A DNA stretch of 64,000 nt from Chitinophagaceae bacterium 26-R-25 (GCA_029906195.1 JARWSJ010000002.1:620001-684000); one strand, 5' to 3'. Shown: positions 1 through 8,931, numbered from the stretch's first letter. Notes: a model not told the origin generated them from the sequence alone. Translations and numbers: made by a program.

Positions 1-1385
1 AAATATGGTTGATTATTTTTCAAAACTATCGTTGGCGTCATAGAACTTAACATTCTTTTATGCGGAGCAATTGCGTTCGCCTCGCCGCCAACAGCGCCAT
101 ACATATTTGGAACACCGGGCTTTGCGCTGAAATCATCCATTTCGTTATTGAGTAGAAATCCGGCTCCGGCTACAACTGTACGGCTGCCATAACCACCGTT
201 TAAGGTTGTTGTTATCGCCACTGCATTCCCGTCTTTATCATACACACTCAGGTGCGTGGTTTCATCGCTTTCGTGGGGGATTTCTCCGGGACCAATTTTC
301 GTGCTCACACCTGCTTTTTCAGGGTCATACAATTTCATGCGCTCTGCTATATATGAGTCACTTGTAAGTGTTTTTACAGGCACTTTGTAAAAGTCAACAT
401 CACCTAAAAACTTTGCGCGGTCAGCGTAGGCGAGCCTGTCAACTTCCGTCATCAAATGCACTGCTTTTACAGAATGGAAACCATACTCCTGCAACGGTTG
501 GTGCTCAATCATCTTCATCATCATGGGCAGCAATACACCACCACTGGAGGGCAATGGCATGGTGACGATCGTATAATCTTTGTATTTGAAAACAACTGGC
601 TGTCTTTCTTTGGCTTTATAGTTTTTAAGATCGTCGTAAGAAATGATGCCTTTGCTTTTTTGCATTTCTTCAACAATCATTTTTGCCGTGGGGCCTTCGT
701 AAAACCCTTTTGCGCCGTTGTCGCGAATACGTTTCAACGTGTTTGCAAGTTCCGTTTGAATGAGTGTATCGCCTTTCTGCCATTCAGTATTTTTTACAAA
801 TGCAGAAGTTTTGGAACTGTATTTCAGAAAATCGCTTTTGTAATGATTCAGTCCCCTTGCTTCGGCCTGTGTGATGACAAATCCTTTTTCTGCCAGGTCA
901 ATTGCGGGTTGTATCAATGTCTTGAAAGGAAGCCGTGCATATTTAAGGGAAGAAAAAATGCCTGCGATCGCGCCGGGAACGCCGCTTGCAAGGTGACCGT
1001 TCTGACTAAGTGTTAACTGGCTTTCTCCTTTTGCATTCAAATACATATCTCGGGAAGCCTTGCCCGGAGCCATTTCACGAAAGTCGATGGTAACATTTTT
1101 TCCATTGCTTAAATGTGCGACCATAAACCCTCCACCACCAATATTACCCGCACCGGGATAAACCACGGCCAGTGCAAGTTGTGTGGCAATGGCAGCATCA
1201 ACAGCATTGCCGCCCTTCTCCAAAATGCTAAGTCCCGCCTGGCTTGCAAGAGGATGGGCACTCACTACTGCTCCGTTTTTTCCCTTGAAGTTTTTCTGAA
1301 TGCTGTAATCAAAAGGCCGGATGGTTTGCTGACTATACGAAAACTGTGAAAAGGCAACCAGCAAAACAATTAAATGTTTTTTCAT
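1..1385 (-). CDS. ggt: gamma-glutamyltransferase (partial)
   Basis: Gamma-glutamyltransferase, a periplasmic Ntn-hydrolase that cleaves gamma-glutamyl bonds of glutathione and related compounds. The start is the ATG at 1383-1385. The C-terminal end lies beyond the left edge; about 461 codons are visible with no stop. Residues 1-19 form a signal peptide. The conserved NAVDAAIA segment follows the N terminus, and residues 376-377 are the Thr-Thr of the TTHLSV motif; the first Thr is the autoprocessing and catalytic nucleophile in this family. The small-subunit segment GSRTVVAGAGFLLNNEM follows it. It is transcribed away from the M14 peptidase gene, and the two probably share the 310-base upstream region. 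The family assignment is firm; substrate preference cannot be read from sequence. Confidence 0.95.
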   Translation of the reverse strand, partial: MKKHLIVLLVAFSQFSYSQQTIRPFDYSIQKNFKGKNGAVVSAHPLASQAGLSILEKGGNAVDAAIATQLALAVVYPGAGNIGGGGFMVAHLSNGKNVTIDFREMAPGKASRDMYLNAKGESQLTLSQNGHLASGVPGAIAGIFSSLKYARLPFKTLIQPAIDLAEKGFVITQAEARGLNHYKSDFLKYSSKTSAFVKNTEWQKGDTLIQTELANTLKRIRDNGAKGFYEGPTAKMIVEEMQKSKGIISYDDLKNYKAKERQPVVFKYKDYTIVTMPLPSSGGVLLPMMMKMIEHQPLQEYGFHSVKAVHLMTEVDRLAYADRAKFLGDVDFYKVPVKTLTSDSYIAERMKLYDPEKAGVSTKIGPGEIPHESDETTHLSVYDKDGNAVAITTTLNGGYGSRTVVAGAGFLLNNEMDDFSAKPGVPNMYGAVGGEANAIAPHKRMLSSMTPTIVLKNNQPY

Positions 1386-1458
1386 GTCAAAATGTTCTCT
1401 ATCTGCAATTTAAGTATATTCGGGTGAAAGCGTGAAGATGCTTCGCATCACGAAGATT

Positions 1459-1633
1459 ACCACTAAGTCACTGAGAGCACTAAGCTCCACTAAGGGATTG
1501 TGTTTATTTTAACCACGGAGGAAAGGAGGTTTTTTTCACAGAGTGAAGGAGAATAGTTTTTGGAGGTGCACCAAGCTCTGTTTCCTCTGTGAAAAAAAAC
1601 TCTGTGAACTCTGTGGTAAAAAAACTCTTACCG
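1459..1633. repeat. intergenic inverted repeat with 9-base units
   Basis: The 310 bases between ggt and the M14 gene hold no gene. At 1459-1497 there are degenerate nonamers of the type GCACTAAGC. At about 1512-1553 and 1575-1622 there are imperfectly complementary stretches built on CTCTGTGAA-like units (CACAGAG on one side, CTCTGTG on the other). The first nonamer type recurs at 26011-26228 and the second at 62580-62632. Confidence 0.6.
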
Positions 1634-1695
1634 AGCTTTGGTGTCTGTACGACGATGCTTATTCACGGTTGACCATTCATGATAAATAATTTTCG

Positions 1696-4221
1696 ATGAA
1701 AAGATTCATTAGCTGTCTTCTTGTTTGCTTAATTGCAATAACATCTTTTGCCCAATTGCAAAGCCCTGAACAATTTCTTGGATACAAGATCGGAAGCAGG
1801 TACACTCCTCATTATAAAATTGTGAACTACTTCAACTATCTCGCAAAGCAATTGCCTGATATAATGAAGCTGGAGCAATATGGCGAAACCAACGAAGGGC
1901 GACCATTGTTGCTGGCCTATGTTTCTACAAAAGAAAATATTGCGAACCTTGAAAATATCCGTCAGAATAATTTGAAACTGGCAGGCTTTGGCGCAGACAA
2001 ATTAAGCGCCTCCGAAAAGGCGCCTGCAATTATCTGGATGAGTTACAATGTGCATGGAAACGAGCCTTCATCATCGGAAGCTTCAATGCTTACTATTTAT
2101 GAATTGCTTAATCCATCGAATACCAAAACAAAAACTTATTTGCAAAATACGGTGGTGGTGATTGACCCGTGTATGAATCCCGATGGGCGTGATCGCTATG
2201 TTAACTGGTTCAACCAGATGGTAGGGAAAAATGCAAACCCGAATGCTGCATCACGCGAGCATAGTGAGCCTTGGCCCGGAGGCAGAAGCAATCATTACAA
2301 TTTTGATCTTAACCGCGACTGGGCCTGGCAAACGCAAGTTGAGAGCCAGCAAAGAATGGCTAAATACAATGAATGGCTGCCGCAAATTCATGTCGACTTT
2401 CACGAACAATCTTACAACAATCCATATTATTTCGCACCTGCTGCAGAGCCATTCCACGAAGTGATAACCGCGTGGCAAAGAAATTTTCAAACAACTATAG
2501 GTCGCAACAACGCGAAATATTTTGATGAAAACGGCTGGTTGTATTTTACAAAAGAACAGTTTGATTTATTCTATCCGAGTTACGGTGACACATATCCGCT
2601 GTACAATGGAGCCATCGGAATGACTTATGAGCAGGGCGGCAACAACCGCGGCGGCCTTGCAGTTGTAACTGATGCAGGAGACACGCTTACGTTGGTTGAT
2701 CGCGTGATGCACCATTTCACCACAGGTATTTCAACCATTGAGATTGCTTCGCAAAATGCTGATAAACTGGTGAAGGAATTTCATAACTATTATAACACTG
2801 CAACGAATTCACCTTATGGAGATTTCAAAAGCTATGTGATAAAAGCAGATGATGGCGACAGGCTCGATCGGTTGAAAAAACTGTTGAACTGCAACAAAAT
2901 ATTGTGGTCGTATTTGCAGGTAAACAATGCGCAACTGAATGGATTGAATTATCTCACCGGTAAGCAGGAAAATTTTAAGGCAGCAACTGGAGATATTGTT
3001 GTGAATGCAAACCAACCGAAATCGAATCTCCTCAAAGTGCTGTTCGAAAGAGTGTCCAAGCTGAGTGATTCCGCGACTTATGATATCACCGCATGGTCAC
3101 TGCCTTTCGCTTACGGGTTGGAAACTTACGGCGTGAAAAACTACATAACCACGACTACAAAAACAAATCCTGATTCCATAACAACGTTCGCTTTACCACC
3201 AACTACTTACGGTTATGTGGTACAATGGAACGGCATGAGCAGTGCGAAATTTCTCACTATAGTTTTACAGAAAGGATTGAAAGTGCGTTATGCAGAAAGG
3301 TCATTTAAAATTGGCAGTGAAGATTTTGACAAAGGAAGTTTGATCCTGACAAAAGCTGGCAACAATACACTGGCGCAACCATTGGAACAAATTATTAAAT
3401 CTGCCGCAGAGCAGGCAAACGTAAGGGTTTATGCAGTAAGTTCGGGCCTCGTTGATAAAGGGTTTGATTTTGGTTCAGACAAAGTGCATGTGATCAAATC
3501 TCCACGCGTGGCGCTATTGGCTGGCAAAGAAGTAAGTTCATTAAACATGGGAGAGATCTGGCATTTGTTTGACCAGCAATTGAATTACCCAGTGTCACTT
3601 ATCAACGTAAGCGATTTGCAAAAAGTTGGGTTGAATAGTTTTGATGTGCTGATCATTCCCGATGGGGACTATGATTTCTTTAATGACAAGAATGCCAACG
3701 ACGAACTGAAGAACTGGGTAAAAAGAGGGGGCAAAATAATTGCCATTGATGGCACGGTGATGCAAATGTCAAAAGCAGATTGGGGCATCAAGGCGAAAGT
3801 AGCTGACGATGATAAAAAAGACGATGCAATAAAGGGAGATTATTCACTGTTGCATCGCTATGAAAACCGTGAGCGTGATGTGCTGGTGAATAGTATTCCG
3901 GGTTCCATATTTAAAGTGGAACTTGATAATACGCATCCGCTTGCTTTTGGTTATCCCGATTACTACTACACATTGAAACAGGATGAGAATATTTTCGAGT
4001 TTATGAAAGAAGGCTGGAACGTGGGTGTATTGCGAAAAGATAATTACATTGCCGGCTTTACCGGTAGCAAAACAAAAGAAAAGTTGAAAGACGGCCTACT
4101 GTTTGGCGTGCAGGAAATGGGCAGGGGAAAAGTGGTATACCTCGCTGATAATCCTTTGTTCAGGAGTTTTTGGGAGAACGGTAAGTTATTGTTTTGTAAT
4201 GCGGTCTTTATGGTGGACTAG
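1696..4221 (+). CDS. secreted M14-family zinc carboxypeptidase
   Basis: An 841-residue exported peptidase of the M14 (carboxypeptidase A-like) family. Residues 1-20 are a signal peptide ending at FAQ. The zinc site is visible as H120-G-N-E123 and a downstream histidine in HVDFHEQ (H232 or H236); E312 in MTYEQGG fits the catalytic glutamate. The catalytic domain occupies roughly residues 25-350. The C-terminal half (about 480-840) contains a segment with LIIPDGDYDFF and GGKIIAIDG that resembles a ThuA/GATase-like fold, common in large Bacteroidota M14 proteins. It likely degrades peptides in the periplasm or at the surface. It is monocistronic, with no clear -7 box in the repeat-filled upstream region. 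Confidence 0.92.
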   Translation: MKRFISCLLVCLIAITSFAQLQSPEQFLGYKIGSRYTPHYKIVNYFNYLAKQLPDIMKLEQYGETNEGRPLLLAYVSTKENIANLENIRQNNLKLAGFGADKLSASEKAPAIIWMSYNVHGNEPSSSEASMLTIYELLNPSNTKTKTYLQNTVVVIDPCMNPDGRDRYVNWFNQMVGKNANPNAASREHSEPWPGGRSNHYNFDLNRDWAWQTQVESQQRMAKYNEWLPQIHVDFHEQSYNNPYYFAPAAEPFHEVITAWQRNFQTTIGRNNAKYFDENGWLYFTKEQFDLFYPSYGDTYPLYNGAIGMTYEQGGNNRGGLAVVTDAGDTLTLVDRVMHHFTTGISTIEIASQNADKLVKEFHNYYNTATNSPYGDFKSYVIKADDGDRLDRLKKLLNCNKILWSYLQVNNAQLNGLNYLTGKQENFKAATGDIVVNANQPKSNLLKVLFERVSKLSDSATYDITAWSLPFAYGLETYGVKNYITTTTKTNPDSITTFALPPTTYGYVVQWNGMSSAKFLTIVLQKGLKVRYAERSFKIGSEDFDKGSLILTKAGNNTLAQPLEQIIKSAAEQANVRVYAVSSGLVDKGFDFGSDKVHVIKSPRVALLAGKEVSSLNMGEIWHLFDQQLNYPVSLINVSDLQKVGLNSFDVLIIPDGDYDFFNDKNANDELKNWVKRGGKIIAIDGTVMQMSKADWGIKAKVADDDKKDDAIKGDYSLLHRYENRERDVLVNSIPGSIFKVELDNTHPLAFGYPDYYYTLKQDENIFEFMKEGWNVGVLRKDNYIAGFTGSKTKEKLKDGLLFGVQEMGRGKVVYLADNPLFRSFWENGKLLFCNAVFMVD

Positions 4222-4310
4222 CTGAATGCTTAGTGCCTAACGCTTAACGCATTTGAGTGCGGCGCACTCAGCGATTGGCGTTCAGCATTATGCGTTGAGC
4301 GTTAAGCGTT
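4221..4310. repeat. inverted repeat, ACGCTTA heptads, nested palindrome
   Basis: Arms made of 7-base units (AACGCTT, ATGCTTA). TAACGCTTAACGC near 4238-4250 is exactly complementary to the arm end near 4298-4310. The loop carries a second perfect palindrome, GAGTGC-GGC-GCACTC (4255-4269). The element starts directly after the M14 stop codon and ends 8 bases before the next start. The same unit recurs at 37918-38008 and 41960-41986. Confidence 0.7.
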
Positions 4311-4318
4311 AAAAAAAC

Positions 4319-5128
4319 ATGATTAGAATTGCAATTCTGGATCTCTACGAAGGTCATGCGAATGAAGGCATGCGATGTATCAAGCAGATTATTGATCAGT
4401 TTAAAGCTGATAATAATTTGCCAATCGTGCATGATGAATTTGAAGTGCGCCTAAGCAATAATGTTCCTGATCTGTCTTACGATATTTATATAAGCAGCGG
4501 CGGCCCGGGCTCTCCGCTGGAGAGTGAGGATGTGGAATGGGAAGTTAATTATTTCCGTTTTATAGAGCGGTTGCAACGTTGGAACGCTGAAGCCGGTACG
4601 CGCAAGAAGCATATACTGTTCATTTGTCATTCCTTTCAATTGGCATGCAGACATTTTAGAATTGCACAGGTCGCAAAAAGAAAATCAACCGCATTTGGCG
4701 TGTTTCCTGTTCATCTTTTACCAGCCGGAAAAAATGAAAAGTTATTTGACGGATTGCCCGATCCGTTTTATGTAGTGGATAGCCGCGATTACCAGGTGAT
4801 ACAGCCAGATATGGAGCAGATAAAAAAGCATGGAGCAAAGATATTGTGCATCGAAAAGGAGCGTCCGCATGTACCGCTGGAAAGGGCCATCATGAGTGTG
4901 CGTTTCAATGATTACATGGTAGGCGTTCAGTTTCACCCCGAAGCAGATGCAAAAGGAATGCTCGTGCATCTTGAAAATCCCGTTAAAAAACAAAACATCA
5001 TTGAAAGATATAGCTTTGAAAAATGGCAGTCAATCGTGGAAGCATTAAGCAATCCGGAAAAGATTCTGTGGACGTACGAGACGATGCTGCCGAATTTTTT
5101 GAAGCAAGCGATGGTAATTGAAAATTGA
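4319..5128 (+). CDS. class I glutamine amidotransferase-like protein
   Basis: A 269-residue type 1 glutamine amidotransferase domain protein. The triad is in place: Cys103 in ICHSFQ at the nucleophile elbow, then His206 and Glu208 in QFHPEAD. SSGGPGSP (about residues 60-67) is the usual oxyanion segment. It has no synthetase domain of its own, so it must act alone or deliver ammonia to a partner. The obvious partner is the ATP-grasp-like protein 146 bases downstream on the same strand. The last residues (Ile-Glu-Asn) and the TGA stop are encoded by the arm of an intergenic repeat, suggesting that the repeat replaced the original C-terminal end. The substrate is unknown. Confidence 0.85.
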   Translation: MIRIAILDLYEGHANEGMRCIKQIIDQFKADNNLPIVHDEFEVRLSNNVPDLSYDIYISSGGPGSPLESEDVEWEVNYFRFIERLQRWNAEAGTRKKHILFICHSFQLACRHFRIAQVAKRKSTAFGVFPVHLLPAGKNEKLFDGLPDPFYVVDSRDYQVIQPDMEQIKKHGAKILCIEKERPHVPLERAIMSVRFNDYMVGVQFHPEADAKGMLVHLENPVKKQNIIERYSFEKWQSIVEALSNPEKILWTYETMLPNFLKQAMVIEN

Positions 5129-5263
5129 AAATTGAAAGTTGAAAATGGCGCCGTAGCGGCGAATTGCATTCGCCCTTAGAAGTTACACCAAAGAATGAAA
5201 GCCTTCTTTCAACGACCATGCACTAGAATTCATTTTCAATTTTCAACTTTCAATTTTCAATTA
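5116..5263. repeat. inverted repeat, TTGAAAR heptads, nested REP
   Basis: The left arm (about 5116-5147) is made of TTGAAAA/TTGAAAG heptads ending GAAAATG. The right arm (5231-5263) is the near-perfect complement starting CATTTTC. The 83-base loop holds a palindrome of the GGCGAAT-TGC-ATTCGCC type near 5153-5175. The left arm overlaps the 3' end of the amidotransferase gene. Confidence 0.85.
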
Positions 5264-5273
5264 ACTAAAAGCC

Positions 5274-6473
5274 ATGATCCCAGAAATACGCAACGAATAC
5301 AATAAGCAATTCACCGAACAAGCATACAACGACTTTTTAAAAGAGCTGGACGACGCATATCCTGGCGCTATCGAATTTCGTTTGGCGGAAACACCTGTGT
5401 TTATAGACAAGGCATTTAAAAACAAAATGCTGGAAGCTTGTGAAAGCATTGTTGATTTTATAGTTGATCCTGCATTTAAAGAGCTTACTGATAAATCAAT
5501 TCCAGAAGGCGAACGGTTTGCAAATGAAACATTTCCGTGTCAAATGCTGGTGTTTGATTTTGGTATTTGCAAAAATGAAGAAGGCGAAATAGAGCCAATG
5601 CTAATTGAGATGCAGGGATTCCCATCCATGTATGCTTTTCATGCCTGGTTCCCGGAAATCATGCGTAAACATTTGTACGTACCGGAAAATTTTACGCAAT
5701 ATCTAAACGGCTATACCAGGGAAAGCTTTGTCAACGAGTTTAAGAAGATACTTTCAGATGATGTGCCGGTTGAAAATGTTGTGTTGCTGGAGATAAAACC
5801 TCATGAACAAAAAACGCGGATAGATTTTTATTGTACGGAAAAATACACGGGCATCAAACCTGTTTGCATTTCTGAATTGATGCAGGAAGGTCGTCAGTTG
5901 TTTTATGTGCGCGATGGCAAAAAGACTTTGATAAAAAGAATTTACAATCGCATAATTACCGATGAATTAAATGCAAGACGCCACGAATTTGCAAACCTTG
6001 TCGACATTGCGCAAGACTTCGATGTGGAGTGGATTCCGCATCCCAATTGGTTTTATCGCATCAGTAAATACACACTGCCTTTTCTAAGACACGAATATGT
6101 GCCAAAAACATACTTCCTTAATGAAATAAAGCAATTGCCTTCCGACCTTGAAAACTATGTGTTAAAACCATTGTTTTCGTTCGCGGGGCAAGGCGTGGTA
6201 ATCGATGTAACCAAAGAAGACATCGAAAAAATAGACGACCTGGAAAATTGGATTTTACAGCGTAAGGTTCAATATGCGGACATCATAAAAACACCAGATG
6301 GAAACGATCCTGCAAAAGCTGAGATCCGCATCATGTATCTCTGGAACAATGATTGGCCAAGACCCAAAGCTGTCCTCAACCTTGCCCGCCTAAGCAAAGG
6401 CAAAATGATCGGCACACGGTATAATAAGGATAAGACGTGGGTGGGAGGGAGCGTTTGCTTTTTTAGGAATTAG
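5274..6473 (+). CDS. ATP-grasp-like ligase of unknown substrate
   Basis: A 399-residue protein without a signal peptide. Residues about 295-399 look like the C-terminal half of an ATP-grasp domain: VLKPLFSFAGQG (lysine plus glycine-rich loop), ILQRKV in the hinge position, E350-I-R352, and a final asparagine-containing strand (LNLARLSKGKMIGTRYN, GGSVCFF). An acidic segment, MLIEMQGFPS, lies near residue 110. If the fold is right it forms an amide or peptide-like bond with ATP. It follows the glutamine amidotransferase gene and may be co-transcribed. The last two residues and the TAG stop come from a TTAGGAA-type repeat arm. Assignment to the superfamily is moderate; the reaction is unknown. 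Confidence 0.65.
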   Translation: MIPEIRNEYNKQFTEQAYNDFLKELDDAYPGAIEFRLAETPVFIDKAFKNKMLEACESIVDFIVDPAFKELTDKSIPEGERFANETFPCQMLVFDFGICKNEEGEIEPMLIEMQGFPSMYAFHAWFPEIMRKHLYVPENFTQYLNGYTRESFVNEFKKILSDDVPVENVVLLEIKPHEQKTRIDFYCTEKYTGIKPVCISELMQEGRQLFYVRDGKKTLIKRIYNRIITDELNARRHEFANLVDIAQDFDVEWIPHPNWFYRISKYTLPFLRHEYVPKTYFLNEIKQLPSDLENYVLKPLFSFAGQGVVIDVTKEDIEKIDDLENWILQRKVQYADIIKTPDGNDPAKAEIRIMYLWNNDWPRPKAVLNLARLSKGKMIGTRYNKDKTWVGGSVCFFRN

Positions 6474-6522
6474 GAATTAGGAGTTAGAAATTAAGAATTA
6501 AGAATTAAGAATTGAGAATTCA
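6463..6522. repeat. TTAGGAA heptad tract (single arm)
   Basis: Degenerate 7-base units TTAGGAA, TTAGGAG, TTAGAAA, TTAAGAA run through the stop codon of the preceding gene. No complementary arm is evident. A second tract with AATCAGTGT nonamers follows at about 6566-6606, then a terminator hairpin. Confidence 0.6.
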
Positions 6523-6609
6523 TTCTGTGTGACGTCAGATTTTAGATGCAGGCACTACCCTCAAAAAATCAGTGTAAATCAGTGTAATCAGTGTCATCTG
6601 TGTCCTCTC

Positions 6610-6642
6610 TAAATAAAAAAGTGCGGAGTAGAAACTCCGCAC
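6610..6642 (-). terminator. Rho-independent terminator
   Basis: GTGCGGAGT-agaa-ACTCCGCAC (6621-6642), with an A-rich stretch at 6611-6620 that reads as a U-tract on the minus strand. It lies downstream of the minus-strand gene ending at 6679. Confidence 0.8.
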
Positions 6643-6678
6643 CACATCCTAGAAAAACGAAATTAACATCCTTTATAT

Positions 6679-7266
6679 TTAGTCGTTTTTTCCCATCCAG
6701 TCGGGACGTACTTTGTTGTCGTCCTCTTTTGTAACCACGTTAATGTTGATCACCCAGCCATTCATTTCATACAACAATTCAAGCTCCACTTTCAAATTTT
6801 TGTAGCGATCATCACCCGTTTGCAAATGCAATGCGCTTGTTACAAATGCCAGTTCCTCTTTTGGCGCTTCATAATTTCCTTTCAGGTAAAGAATAGAGCC
6901 ATCAATCAATCGTATGTTCACATTGTTGAGGTTGCGGTAAAATGTGCTGTATGCTTTTGCTGCCTGAGGGTATTCCTCATAGTGCCCCATAACAGCTTGC
7001 CAGCTTGCAGTTGTGTCCAGCGCCGAGTGGTAACGCGTTATCATACAACTTTCTGAACCTTCCAATTCAATATTGGAAGCATAGTTGTCAATTTCACCTT
7101 GTGATAAAACAAGGTCACCCGCAATGTTTTTGTAGTTAAATGTAAAGTCTTTCAGAACCGCAGTCATCGTCTCAGAAAAGTTTCCCTTTCTTGGGGTTGT
7201 CGGTGACTGCGCATAACCAATGGTGGTTGCCAGCAGGCAGATCATCAGGGCAGTAGTCGGCTTCAT
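6679..7266 (-). CDS. small secreted protein of unknown function
   Basis: I do not recognise the family. The start is taken at the ATG at 7264-7266, because it gives a clean signal peptide (residues 1-19, MKPTTALMICLLATTIGYAQ); the longer open frame up to 7410 has no export signal at its end. The mature part of about 175 residues has no cysteine pattern, repeats or membrane segments. It contains KGNFSETMTAVLKDF and ends acidic (GKND). The length and composition suggest a soluble periplasmic protein. It has its own terminator at 6610-6642 and no same-strand neighbour nearby. Confidence 0.7.
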   Translation of the reverse strand: MKPTTALMICLLATTIGYAQSPTTPRKGNFSETMTAVLKDFTFNYKNIAGDLVLSQGEIDNYASNIELEGSESCMITRYHSALDTTASWQAVMGHYEEYPQAAKAYSTFYRNLNNVNIRLIDGSILYLKGNYEAPKEELAFVTSALHLQTGDDRYKNLKVELELLYEMNGWVININVVTKEDDNKVRPDWMGKND

Positions 7267-7688
7267 TGAAGTAGGATTTATGACGGCAAGTTTAGAGCAT
7301 AACTTTTTAGCATCAAATAGGTGCAGGGCGGTTTGATAAAAAAATAAAACAACACGATTTAAATATCGTTTATTCAACAACGTTATTTCGGTTTTTATAG
7401 ATGTTAACAAAAGGTTACGCCGATTTTGAAATGCTGATTCCCGTTGATTTTGATCAATATGTTAATGGTAGCGTATAAACGAAAGTCTATTTTTTGTGAT
7501 TAAAAAGTGAGATTTCAATAAATTAGGAATGTGTAGAAATACTATATCCGATGTTAGAAACTGCACACCCCACTATCTTTGATAATCATGTAGTTAGATA
7601 AATCCTGTTTTTTCGAAAAAAGGAATTTTCGCCGGCATCGTAAAAAAACGAATGGTTAATAAACGGAGTAATCAGGTATATTCGAAAC

Positions 7689-7712
7689 CGTAGGGGCGAA
7701 TCGCATTCGCCC
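7689..7712. repeat. REP-like palindrome GGGGCGAAT-CGC-ATTCGCCC
   Basis: A copy of a short palindrome (GTAGGGGCGAAT, three bases, ATTCGCCC) seen also near 8250, 29031 and 32808, with variants at 5153 and 28368. The rest of the 462 bases between 7267 and 7728 shows no gene or clear structure apart from the -7 box next to this element. Confidence 0.75.
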
Positions 7713-7716
7713 TTTT

Positions 7717-7724
7717 TACCTTTG
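7717..7724 (+). promoter_or_regulatory. -7 box TACCTTTG directly before GNAT start
   Basis: A perfect TAnnTTTG box ends 4 bases before the ATG at 7729, so a transcript from it would be leaderless or nearly so. The REP-like palindrome occupies the -33 region and no TTTG is seen there. Confidence 0.4.
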
Positions 7725-7728
7725 CTGT

Positions 7729-8229
7729 ATGAATGCAGAAATAGAGATAAGAAAAATAAGACCGGAAGATAACAAAGCATTGGCCGTAATTATGCGAAGC
7801 GCATTGACTGAGTTTGGCGCCAACAAACCAGGAACAGTGTACTTCGATCCCACAACCGATAATTTGTTTGATCTCTTTCAGCAACCACGGAGCGTATATT
7901 TTGTGGCGCTTATAAATGATGAAGTAATCGGAGGTGTGGGCATTTATCCAACAGAAGGCTTGCCGTCAGATACTTGCGAGCTTGTAAAGATGTATTTGTC
8001 GTCCAAAGTACGTGGAAGGGGATTAGGTAAATTTCTTATTGATAAATGTATCGAATATGCAATAGAAGAAGGGTATTCAAAAATGTACCTGGAAACATTG
8101 CCGGAACTGCACAAAGCCGTAAAAGTCTACGAAAAATTTGGCTTTCAATATTTAGATGCACCCTTGGGCAATTCAGGGCATTTTGGTTGTGATGTGTGGA
8201 TGATTAAGGAATTGAAAATTGAAAGTTGA
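7729..8229 (+). CDS. GNAT family N-acetyltransferase
   Basis: A 166-residue acetyltransferase of the GNAT superfamily, transferring acetyl from acetyl-CoA to an unknown amine. Motif A is clear: ELVKMYLSSKVRGRGLGKFL (about residues 84-103), with the R/Q-x-x-G-x-G/A pyrophosphate loop as RGRGLG. Motif B (LETLPELHKAVKVYEKFGF) follows with the usual tyrosine before KFGF. The length is normal for a single-domain GNAT. The last five residues (LKIES) and the TGA stop are supplied by a TTGAAAR repeat arm, so the native C terminus has probably been altered. The gene converges on the SprT-like gene. Confidence 0.9.
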   Translation: MNAEIEIRKIRPEDNKALAVIMRSALTEFGANKPGTVYFDPTTDNLFDLFQQPRSVYFVALINDEVIGGVGIYPTEGLPSDTCELVKMYLSSKVRGRGLGKFLIDKCIEYAIEEGYSKMYLETLPELHKAVKVYEKFGFQYLDAPLGNSGHFGCDVWMIKELKIES

Positions 8230-8316
8230 AAGTTGAAAATGAGACCGCGTAGGGGCGAATCGCATTCGCCCTCAAGATATCCCCATTTTCAACTTTCAAC
8301 TTTCAATTTTCAATTA
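8211..8316. repeat. perfect inverted repeat, TTGAAAR heptads, nested REP
   Basis: The left arm at 8211-8241 and the right arm at 8284-8316 are perfect complements over 31 bases, built from TTGAAAA and TTGAAAG units. The loop holds the palindrome GGGGCGAAT-CGC-ATTCGCCC (about 8251-8271). It fills the whole gap between two convergent genes and touches both stop codons. Confidence 0.92.
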
Positions 8317-8931
8317 CTAAGCGTACACCTCATACACCGGACTAAACAAATACACTTTGCCGGTTTTTATTTCTATGCATTGGAAGCGCTTGCGGAGTTG
8401 TTTGCCTTTCTTGAAAACGCGGCCACCTTCGATGGTAAAATTTTCTCCTTCCTGCACCTGTTCTACCAGCTTCATTCCTTCTTTTACAGGATCGTATTTT
8501 TTTAAAACACGCATCAGGTTTTCATCTGCGCAACTGCTGGCAGGAAGATTGTTCAGCGATTTTAGTAAAGTCTTTTCTACATCTGCAGGGAAAATATTTT
8601 TATGCAGAAACTGCGAGAGCAGTTGCTTGTACAAATCTTTCCATTCCTTTCCATGTGATTGCACTTTATTGCCAAATTGCAGAAAGGTTACAAGGTGCGC
8701 CAATTCGTGGATCAGGGTAATGAGAAACGCATATTGATTGAGGTTTCCGTTTACGCTGATGCGGTGGTTTTTTCCCGGCACTGCATGGCGATAGTCTCCC
8801 AGTACAGATTTTCGTTCACGCGTAATGGTGAGGTGAACCTTAAACTGATGAATATAGTGAAGCACAGGCTCTAGCGAACCTTGAGGAATGAATGCTTGTA
8901 AACTATGAAGAGGTTGTTCTGATTTAGGCAT
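8317..8931 (-). CDS. SprT-like zinc metalloprotease domain protein
   Basis: A 204-residue SprT-like protein. The zincin signature is H75-E-L-A-H79, with a third ligand candidate at His93 in SHGKEW, as in the SprT/Spartan family. Proteins of this family are soluble; in eukaryotes Spartan cleaves DNA-protein crosslinks, while bacterial roles are mostly unknown. The C-terminal part (about 150-204) is basic and beta-rich and lacks the CxxC zinc ribbon found in some relatives. Its start overlaps the end of the upstream membrane-protein gene by 8 bases, suggesting translational coupling. The stop abuts a repeat arm. Confidence 0.85.
   Translation of the reverse strand: MPKSEQPLHSLQAFIPQGSLEPVLHYIHQFKVHLTITRERKSVLGDYRHAVPGKNHRISVNGNLNQYAFLITLIHELAHLVTFLQFGNKVQSHGKEWKDLYKQLLSQFLHKNIFPADVEKTLLKSLNNLPASSCADENLMRVLKKYDPVKEGMKLVEQVQEGENFTIEGGRVFKKGKQLRKRFQCIEIKTGKVYLFSPVYEVYA

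Noticed and set aside
4221-4310. Heptad palindromes as CRISPR arrays
   Set aside because: Units are 7-9 bases with no spacers and face each other as inverted arms; no cas genes.
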